This document shows positions 1 to 4,656 of a DNA stretch of 8,100 bases, piece by piece (within the stretch, counting starts at the first letter, position 1; each line of letters starts with the position of its first letter). Under the pieces are notes generated by a model. It was not told the origin of the DNA and did no database searches. It worked only from the letters and a program-made list of their open reading frames with translations. The stretch covers positions 1 to 8,100 of the forward strand of contig JAHHTN010000083.1 of assembly GCA_020024645.1 (NCBI GenBank), in the 5' to 3' direction. The stretch comes from Faecalimonas sp. Lineage in GTDB: Bacteria > Bacillota > Clostridia > Lachnospirales > Lachnospiraceae. The position numbers were made by a program, and so were the translations under genes.

Positions 1-24
1 CAGAAAATTTAAGGCTCTTTTTTG

Positions 25-56
25 GCCCTCAGGAACCATATCCTGAGGGCTTTTTT
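25..56 (+). terminator. Rho-independent terminator of a gene left of the window
   Basis: A perfect 10-bp stem (25-34 with 41-50) with a 6-nt loop is followed by six T residues at 51-56. The T-run lies on the plus-strand 3' side, so it ends a rightward transcript entering from outside the window. Read on the minus strand the stem is followed by an A-run, so it is not an obvious terminator for the leftward recombinase gene that stops at 84. Confidence 0.85.
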
Positions 57-83
57 GGATGTGGGTGAAAAAATTTTTGAAGG

Positions 84-1503
84 TTATTTTCCTTTCTGAA
101 ATGGGAAGCTGGTGCCGGTGATTTTGTAATCCTGCTCTGAGAAACACACCGCGTCAAAATAAGACAGTTCTTCAAGCGCAAAGCAATCTTCCTGCTCGAT
201 AGTAACACCGTCCGGCAGATCCAGATGGATGGTAGTATTGCGTTCCGTGGGATAAATCATCAGTTCAACGGATTGCCCTTTCTGTCCGCTTAAAATAAGG
301 TCGCAAGCGGGCACCTCGGAACGGCTGATAGAACCGTCAAGGGCATAATACAAAGGCTGCTGAGGGTGAAATGGGGTAGAACTTACTTTATGAGCAAGGC
401 ACATATGGATCAGCTCCTGTTTTGTTTTGCCGCCGATACTAGGATGCTGTTCCAGATTTTTTGGGCTGTGTCCCATCTGTTGGTAAATTTCCAGAGAAGG
501 GATGCCGGAAAAAGTATAATCGGCCGTATTTTTATTGCGGCGCAAAGCGTGTGGGCTGAGAGAATCCCGCACACAGTTTTGCTGGGTGATTTTGTCTGCA
601 TTGGAGTCGTCTGCAATAACAAACTTTAAGTGAGACATAAAGTATTCCATGTTTTCGTCACGGCGCAGAAAAGCTGAGATTTTCTGCTCTGCTTTGCGCA
701 TATGCTGCTGGCGGTAAGCAGGTGTGGAAATATACTGGCCATGCTCTATGTATCCGCAAAGATAGCACTGGCTCAAATCTCGGTGACACTGCGCTTCCAG
801 CTTCCTGCGCAAAGCAATCAGCTTTTCGCCCAACTGTTCCGAAACGGGGAGATACCGATAGGCAGCGCTTGATTTTCCGTAATCAACATAATAACCGTCG
901 CTGTTCAACTGGCCGGTCACACGCAGAATGTAAACAGCTCCCTGACAAGAGTGCTCTTCCATCAGATTGCACCATAAAAGGCCGCTGTACTCGTTGATAC
1001 GCAGACCGCATTCGATCATCAGCTGAGCGGGCAGGTCCTTTTCAAAAAGAACAAGCAGCTTTTGAATGAGTTCCGGTGGGAAGCTGCGGATACGGGAGGT
1101 ACGGGGAAGCAGCTGATCCCGGCGGTTTGCTTTGCCCTTATAAACGGTGGGGACAAAGTCAAAATCGCAGATGCCGGAAGATTTTAAAAACCAAAGGAAA
1201 AGATACAAAAGCCGCAGGCGAGTGGCTCCGGAAGCAGAGGGAACTTCACCGGGCTGCCAGTTCGTTGGGATGCGTGCACTGAGGCTTGCCGTACGGCAGA
1301 TATCCTGCTGCAAAAGCACATAGTCGCTGAGCGTCATATCTGAAAGCTGGAGCCCCTTCATATCAGGCATAGAGTGCTTAAATTGACTGATGTATTTGTC
1401 AATGGTTTTTGGTTTCCAATGATATTCTTTTGCCTCAATTTCGATGAATTCATCGGCGTAGAGCTTGGCAAGTGCATAAAGGTCGTCAAATAATTCGGGA
1501 GTC
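84..1503 (-). pseudogene. Tyrosine recombinase/integrase, 5'-truncated and probably catalytically dead
   Basis: This is the remnant of a phage-integrase-type tyrosine recombinase, an enzyme that cuts and rejoins DNA at specific sites. The open frame runs to 1730, but everything upstream of 1504 is IS30 DNA read in a foreign frame; native protein starts near ...PTPELFDDLYALAKLY. In the numbering of the 548-residue open frame, an N-terminal SAM-like core-binding region is followed by the catalytic domain. That domain has Arg244 (CGLRINEYSGLLW), a candidate Lys286 (DYGKSS), the HxxR box His394/Arg397 (PHALRR) and His421 (YQQMGH). The nucleophilic Tyr expected nine residues after His421 is Pro430 (codon at 441-443). 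About 110 residues after that form an extra C-terminal extension. Loss of the N-terminus and of the tyrosine both argue for a decayed gene. No terminator follows on the minus strand. Family assignment is firm; inactivity is inferred by motif alignment. Confidence 0.8.
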
Positions 1504-2304
1504 GGCAGCAGATAAGATGTACTCTGGAGAGAATAGCTCAATCGAAACGCCCTTTGGGACAAATGCCCAGAACAACCCGTTGTGGCGCTCGTTGTGAGAA
1601 CGCTCCCAGGATGTGTAGGGATGGGCGAAATAGATCTGGCTGCCCCAATTCTCAATCTGTGCAGAACGGGAGAATTCCGAGCCGTTGTCCACAGTAATGG
1701 TTTTAAAGACCTGAGCGAATTTCTCCCCATACTCGTTCCTTAGACTTTGCATGGCATGGAGTACGGAGGCTGAATCCTTGCCGGGGATCTGGATGGCAAT
1801 ATAGTGTTCCGTTTTCTTCTCCAGCAAGGAGAGGATAACAGCCTCCTTACCGGCTTTCTTGCCCACCACGGTATCGCCTTCCCAATGGCCTTCATCCGTG
1901 CGGAGAGCTGCAATTTCCGGACGCTCGGAGATACTCTTCCCATAGCGCTTCTTATTCTTATGAGACTTAGAACCCTTGTGTCTCTTGCGTTTCATGGCCT
2001 CCGGAAGCTCCGTTACAGACAAGTCAAGATTACCGGCCCAGATCTCGTTATACAGTGTATGCGTACATACCATCTCACCCTCTGGAAACAACCTATGCAG
2101 GCGGGCATACCCTACACAAGCATCCAAAGACCACTTATGCTCGTGGAACTGAGTAATGACCCAGCGAAGAAATTGGGGACAGCAGACAATGCGATGCTGT
2201 CTCCGAGAACGATGCCTGTTAGCTCGGTAGACTGCTTCTCCTCGCTGAAGGTGCTGGCTCTTCTTGCGTTCTGCTGATTCTATGATATAATTTTGGCAGT
2301 CCAT
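1486..2304 (-). pseudogene. IS30-family transposase, copy 1, truncated at both domains
   Basis: This encodes an IS30-family DDE transposase. Asp158 (EGDTVVG), Asp220 (TVDNGSEF) and Glu253 (HNERHNG) of the 286-residue frame beginning at 2346 form the catalytic triad and all are present. I place the start at the ATG at 2302-2304 (residue 15), because it has a strong ribosome-binding site (AAGGAAGGG on the minus strand, 2313-2321). After about 20 residues the frame jumps from QHLQRGE to AVYRANRHRSR. The N-terminal helix-turn-helix normally found there in this family seems to be missing, probably by internal deletion; that is an inference from family knowledge. The C-terminus is lost: homology to copy 2 ends at 1504 and the last residues (SRII) come from recombinase DNA. 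The protein lacks its DNA-binding domain and C-terminal tail, so it is unlikely to transpose on its own. Confidence 0.85.
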
Positions 2305-2374
2305 AGTGATTGCCCTTCCTTGGCAGATGTTGTGTTGCAACTCCATTCTACCATGCAGGGAAAATCACTATGGA
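2300..2374 (-). promoter_or_regulatory. Start-codon-sequestering hairpin of IS copy 1 transposase
   Basis: The 12 bases at 2300-2311 are the exact reverse complement of 2363-2374. In minus-strand RNA the inner arm contains the transposase ATG (2302-2304) and the outer arm lies close to the IS end. A transcript entering from outside would fold and hide the start codon, while one starting between the arms would not. This resembles the known protection of some insertion sequences against read-through activation. The pairing is seen directly; the function is inferred. Confidence 0.5.
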
Positions 2375-2383
2375 TTTTTTATT

Positions 2384-2407
2384 AAGTGTCCAACTTCATT
2401 ATGCAAT
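2384..2407. repeat. Right terminal inverted repeat of IS copy 1
   Basis: This 24-bp segment is identical to 4562-4585 and inversely matches the left end at 3964-3987, with a core of 13 identical bases (AAGTTGGACACTT in reverse complement). The identity between the two IS copies continues for a few bases past it (TCAACCA) and then stops, placing the element edge at about 2412. Confidence 0.8.
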
Positions 2408-2416
2408 CAACCAGTA

Positions 2417-2432
2417 AAAAGGTTGTCCTTTT
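2417..2432 (-). terminator. Possible weak terminator of the LysR gene
   Basis: The arms AAAAGG (2417-2422) and CCTTTT (2427-2432) flank a 4-nt loop. On the minus strand the hairpin lies about 50 bases past the LysR stop and is followed by a short T-run that includes the first arm's complement. The stem is only 6 bp and mostly A-T, so the call is weak. Confidence 0.3.
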
Positions 2433-2483
2433 GATGATGCTAAAATACATTTATTTGATTGGTGTGATAAATAGTGACTAAAA

Positions 2484-3365
2484 TTAAAAATATACGTTGT
2501 TTCTATAAATGTTTTGTAGTAGCTCAATAAAATCGAACACACTCTTTCTACTTTCATTTTCATGTACAACTAAAAAACAATGATTAGATTGATCACACAT
2601 AAATTTAGTCCATGCAAACTCGTTAGTAAAATCGTTTAAAAATCCTGGTGCTAGACAAATGCCATTTTGACTTTTTATATGAAGTAAAGTTGCATCATGA
2701 ATAGGACTGTTAATATAATTAATATCGTAATTTTCAATTAGACTTTTTTGAATTTTTTTCAAACCTTTAGAAGCTTCCCCTCCCACTATTAAAGTGCGTC
2801 CTATTAGATCTTCAGGTTTTACAAAATCTAGTTTAGTTAATTCGTCATCATGATTTGATATTATGTAAAAATTGCTTACAAATAGTGGAAATCCAATTAT
2901 TCCGGGAACACCTTGAATGTCTTCTTCTAAAGCAAATAAAACATCATTTTCGTGTTTTAAAAACAATTCAACATTTTCAACATCATTAAAAGTAGGAGTA
3001 ATAATGACTTCAGGGTGTGTTTCTTTATATAGTTTAATGGCGTCAGATAAATAATATAGCGAAGAACGATATTGCATACAAATTCTTATTTCATCGCTAT
3101 AGATTTGGTTTATATTTTGTGCATGCTCTATTGCTTTATGTAAAGATTTATTTATTTGATCTAAAACTGTACAAAAATCTTTTCCAGCAAGTGTTAGACT
3201 TACTCCGTTTCCATTCCTATTAAATATTTTAACCCCAATCTCATCTTCAAATGTTTTAATTTGATATGACAAAGTAGGTTGTGAAATGTAGAGATTTTCG
3301 GAAGCTCTATTGAAATTTAATGTTTTTGCAACTTCTAATATACATTCAATTTGTTTATTATTCAT
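2484..3365 (-). CDS. LysR-type transcriptional regulator
   Basis: This is a cytoplasmic DNA-binding regulator of 293 residues, the usual LysR length. The N-terminal winged helix-turn-helix is clear (residues about 1-60: ILEVAKTLNFNRASENLYIS, then QPTLSYQIKTFEDEIGVKIF). The periplasmic-binding-like effector domain follows from about residue 90 to the end. The ATG at 3363-3365 is preferred over an in-frame GTG nine bases upstream, because that GTG lies inside the AGGGTG ribosome-binding site. The gene is AT-rich like the cassette and is divergent from the AhpD-like gene 230 bp away, the classic arrangement for a LysR regulator controlling its neighbour and itself. Several cysteines occur in the effector half (for example CDQSNHC), but I do not see the OxyR signature, so redox sensing is not claimed. 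The effector is unknown. IS copy 1 sits just beyond its 3' end. Confidence 0.9.
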   Translation of the reverse strand: MNNKQIECILEVAKTLNFNRASENLYISQPTLSYQIKTFEDEIGVKIFNRNGNGVSLTLAGKDFCTVLDQINKSLHKAIEHAQNINQIYSDEIRICMQYRSSLYYLSDAIKLYKETHPEVIITPTFNDVENVELFLKHENDVLFALEEDIQGVPGIIGFPLFVSNFYIISNHDDELTKLDFVKPEDLIGRTLIVGGEASKGLKKIQKSLIENYDINYINSPIHDATLLHIKSQNGICLAPGFLNDFTNEFAWTKFMCDQSNHCFLVVHENESRKSVFDFIELLQNIYRNNVYF

Positions 3366-3409
3366 GTGAATCACCCTGCCTTAATAGAAAATTTTAATTA
3401 ACAATTCAT

Positions 3410-3415
3410 ATTATA
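3410..3415 (-). promoter_or_regulatory. Candidate -10 box for the LysR gene
   Basis: A perfect TATAAT reads leftward here, about 45 bases upstream of the LysR start. The -35 region 17 bp further upstream (CTTTAT) is poor, so the promoter may be weak or regulated. The region is AT-rich and chance matches are likely. Confidence 0.3.
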
Positions 3416-3441
3416 AATTGGATATTTCTATCATAAAGGTG

Positions 3442-3456
3442 TACAATGATATTGTA
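3442..3456. promoter_or_regulatory. Candidate LysR-type operator
   Basis: This is a perfect interrupted palindrome, TACAAT-GAT-ATTGTA, in the divergent intergenic region. Its centre lies about 60-65 bases upstream of the transcription start implied by the candidate plus-strand promoter at 3477-3506. That is the usual position of the LysR recognition site, and the A/T-rich dyad resembles the general LysR box. Binding itself is inferred. Confidence 0.45.
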
Positions 3457-3476
3457 AACATATTCCTAGTAGAAAT

Positions 3477-3506
3477 TTTACTCAGTTAAATTATAATTAT
3501 TATAAT
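3477..3506 (+). promoter_or_regulatory. Candidate sigma-A promoter of the AhpD-like gene
   Basis: TTTACT (3477-3482) and a perfect TATAAT (3501-3506) are separated by 18 bp, giving a leader of about 85 nt before the start codon. A second TATAAT overlaps slightly upstream at 3492-3497 without a good -35. A weak -35 downstream of a LysR-type dyad would suit an activator-dependent promoter. Confidence 0.4.
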
Positions 3507-3595
3507 TTATGCTGTATGCTATGCTGCATTAATTTTAATTTCAAGTTATGTAACTGAGAGTTTCTACGATTTTACTCACAAGGAGGATTTATAAA

Positions 3596-3949
3596 ATGGC
3601 AAAAGATATTAGAAAAATGTTTAATGATATGAACGAAGGAATTGCACAAGCACAATCTGAATCACCAGAAACAGTAGGAGCATTTTTTAACTTATTAAAT
3701 GTATCTGAACATAATGGACCTTTAGATGTGAAAACTAAAGAATTAATTGCTTTAGCAGTATCTGTATATTGCAGATGTGAATATTGTATCATTGGTCATT
3801 GCCGCAGTGCTTATGAAGCAGGAGCAACAAGAGCTGAAATTTTAGATGCTGCAACTACAGTGATCGCATATGGTGGAGGACCTTCTTTCGCTTATATTTC
3901 AGCAACTTTAATGGCTGCATTAGATGAATTTGAACATGAATTTGAATAA
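3596..3949 (+). CDS. AhpD-like / carboxymuconolactone decarboxylase-family protein with CxxC
   Basis: This small, all-helical, cytoplasmic CMD-fold protein has 117 residues. The active-site pattern is Glu49, Cys61-Glu-Tyr-Cys64 and His68, exactly the E-x11-C-x2-C-x3-H spacing of mycobacterial AhpD. In AhpD these residues relay protons and a redox-active cysteine pair reduces peroxides. Extra cysteines flank the motif (Cys59, Cys69). It has one CMD unit, whereas AhpD (about 175 residues) has two, so it probably oligomerises like other small family members. AGGAGG at 3581-3586 sits 9 bases before the ATG, a strong site. The neighbours are the divergent LysR gene and, across an inserted IS copy, a lipoyl-bearing dihydrolipoyl dehydrogenase, the enzyme type that feeds electrons to AhpD. 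I infer a lipoyl-dependent disulfide reductase or peroxidase. Decarboxylase activity is unlikely with this motif, and the true substrate is unknown. Confidence 0.88.
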   Translation: MAKDIRKMFNDMNEGIAQAQSESPETVGAFFNLLNVSEHNGPLDVKTKELIALAVSVYCRCEYCIIGHCRSAYEAGATRAEILDAATTVIAYGGGPSFAYISATLMAALDEFEHEFE

Positions 3950-3954
3950 TTATT
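3946..3954. repeat. Left copy of the 9-bp duplication flanking IS copy 2
   Basis: ATAATTATT here recurs at 4591-4599, immediately after the right edge of IS copy 2. It overlaps the TAA stop of the AhpD-like gene. If it is a target duplication, the original junction read through from this gene into the hairpin upstream of the dehydrogenase gene. Nine bases is longer than the 2-4 usual for IS30 elements, so part of the match may be chance in AT-rich DNA. Confidence 0.55.
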
Positions 3955-3963
3955 CAAACGCAA

Positions 3964-3987
3964 ATTGCAAGTGCAAGTTGGACACTT
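3964..3987. repeat. Left terminal inverted repeat of IS copy 2
   Basis: It matches the reverse complement of 4562-4585 at 19 of 24 positions, including a 13-base core AAGTTGGACACTT and an outer ATTGCA. A second perfect inverted repeat is nested here: GTGCAAG (3971-3977 region) and CTTGCAC with a 7-nt centre. It may be part of the transposase binding site. Confidence 0.75.
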
Positions 3988-4003
3988 GCACAGTAAAAAT
4001 ATG

Positions 4004-4482
4004 TTAGCTTGCTGGAACGGCGTAGACGGTATCTAGGAATGTCTCGAACAGTTCTTCAGGGGTACGGTAGCCCAGCTTTTTCGAGGGCGTCCGTTTAGCT
4101 CATTGGCAGCAGATAAGATATACTCTGGAGAGAATAGCTCAATCGAGACGCCCTTTGGGACAAATGCCCGGAACAACCCGTTGTGGCGCTCGTTCCTTAG
4201 ACTTTGCATGGCATGGAGTACGGAGGCTGAATCCTTGCCGGGGATCTGGATGGCAATATAGTGTTCCGTTTTCTTCTCCAGCAAGGAGAGGATAACAGCC
4301 TCCTTACCGGCTTTCTTGCCCACCACGGTATCGCCTTCCCAATGGCCTTCATCCGTGCGGAGAGCTGCAATTTCCGGACGCTCGGAGATACTCTTCCCAT
4401 AGCGCTTCTTATTCTTATGAGACTTAGAACCCTTGTGTCTCTTGCGTTCTGCTGATTCTATGATATAATTTTGGCAGTCCAT
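4004..4482 (-). pseudogene. IS30-family transposase, copy 2, doubly deleted and frameshifted
   Basis: The start ATG (4480-4482) with AAGGAAGGG upstream is the same as in copy 1. Two deletions of 279 and 144 bp remove 93 and 48 codons. The first removes the region between the N-terminal stub and the KRHKGSK segment. The second removes the second catalytic Asp (TVDNGSEF), so the protein cannot carry out DDE chemistry. Both deletions keep the frame. Near the 3' end a T-run at 4077-4081 (A-run in the coding strand) appears one base short. Restoring one base gives a family-like tail (GYRTPEELFETFLDTVYAV) and a stop at 4004-4006; as it stands the frame ends at 4033. The result is a dead or at most DNA- or partner-binding fragment. 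Confidence 0.85.
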
Positions 4483-4552
4483 AGTGATTGCCCTTCCTTG
4501 GCAGATGTTGTGTTGCAACTCCATTCTACCATGCAGGGAAAATCACTATGGA
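4478..4552 (-). promoter_or_regulatory. Start-codon-sequestering hairpin of IS copy 2 transposase
   Basis: 4478-4489 is the exact reverse complement of 4541-4552, as in copy 1, and one arm again contains the transposase ATG. The structure is retained even though the protein is broken. Confidence 0.45.
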
Positions 4553-4561
4553 TTTTTTATT

Positions 4562-4585
4562 AAGTGTCCAACTTCATTATGCAAT
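4562..4585. repeat. Right terminal inverted repeat of IS copy 2
   Basis: This is identical to the right repeat of copy 1 (2384-2407) and is the partner of 3964-3987. Confidence 0.8.
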
Positions 4586-4590
4586 CAACC

Positions 4591-4599
4591 ATAATTATT
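4591..4599. repeat. Right copy of the 9-bp duplication flanking IS copy 2
   Basis: ATAATTATT is identical to 3946-3954. Copy 1 and copy 2 stop matching at this point, which fixes the right edge of the element independently. Confidence 0.55.
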
Positions 4600-4608
4600 T
4601 AAAATAGT

Positions 4609-4640
4609 GGCTTGAGAAATTTCAAGCCTTTATTTTATTT
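4609..4640 (+). terminator. Terminator-like hairpin or attenuator ahead of the dehydrogenase gene
   Basis: The 7-bp stem GGCTTGA (4609-4615) and TCAAGCC (4622-4628) with a 6-nt loop is followed by a T-rich tract (4629-4640). The tract runs straight into the AGGAG ribosome-binding site at 4641. In the reconstructed pre-insertion sequence it lies just after the AhpD-like stop codon. It would then partly terminate transcription between the two genes, giving more of the small protein than of the large flavoenzyme. The stem is short, so partial termination is more likely than complete. Confidence 0.55.
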
Positions 4641-4656
4641 AGGAGTGACTTATTTA

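Larger units (their letters stand above)
1504..2412 (-). mobile_element. IS30-family insertion sequence, copy 1, left end missing
   Basis: This segment matches the IS copy at 4105-4590 from 1504 through 2412, apart from the segments missing in that copy. The shared stretch is almost identical: I see three substitutions, clustered in the first 70 bases. The right inverted repeat is intact at 2384-2407. The left end of the element and the last part of the transposase gene are absent; the sequence switches directly into recombinase coding DNA. It marks the boundary between the GC-rich left flank and the AT-rich cassette. It has the same orientation as copy 2. Confidence 0.85.
3955..4590 (-). mobile_element. 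IS30-family insertion sequence, copy 2, internally deleted
   Basis: This 636-bp GC-rich element sits inside AT-rich DNA. It has inverted repeats at 3964-3987 and 4562-4585 and a 9-bp direct repeat outside. Compared with copy 1 it lacks 279 bp and 144 bp, each gap falling exactly between short direct repeats (TCTTGCGTT and CTCGTT in copy 1). It keeps both ends, unlike copy 1, so it could be moved by an active transposase supplied elsewhere. It separates the AhpD-like gene from the dehydrogenase gene. Confidence 0.85.

Noticed and set aside
366..1282. Several short plus-strand frames (366-629, 722-997, 1076-1282)
   Set aside because: They are antisense shadows of the recombinase coding sequence with no recognisable features.
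1504..1730. N-terminal 75 residues of the 548-residue recombinase frame
   Set aside because: This stretch is IS30 transposase DNA read in another frame, as shown by the match to copy 2 and the transposase translation; it is not recombinase sequence.
1804..2277. 157-residue plus-strand open frame
   Set aside because: It is antisense to the transposase, and part of it repeats in copy 2 only because the IS repeats. No ribosome-binding site or recognisable domain.
3366..3374. GTG start for the LysR regulator
   Set aside because: The GTG is part of the ribosome-binding site for the ATG at 3363-3365, and LysR proteins typically begin close to the helix-turn-helix as that ATG gives.
4539..4558. 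AAAATC/GATTTT hairpin near the IS right end as a plus-strand terminator
   Set aside because: Only a 6-bp, A-T-rich stem. The same bases are better explained as the outer arm of the start-codon hairpin.
4612..4656. Upstream TTG start adding 15 residues to the dehydrogenase
   Set aside because: The TTG lies inside the hairpin, has no ribosome-binding site and the extra residues are not lipoyl-domain sequence. The ATG at 4657 has AGGAG upstream.
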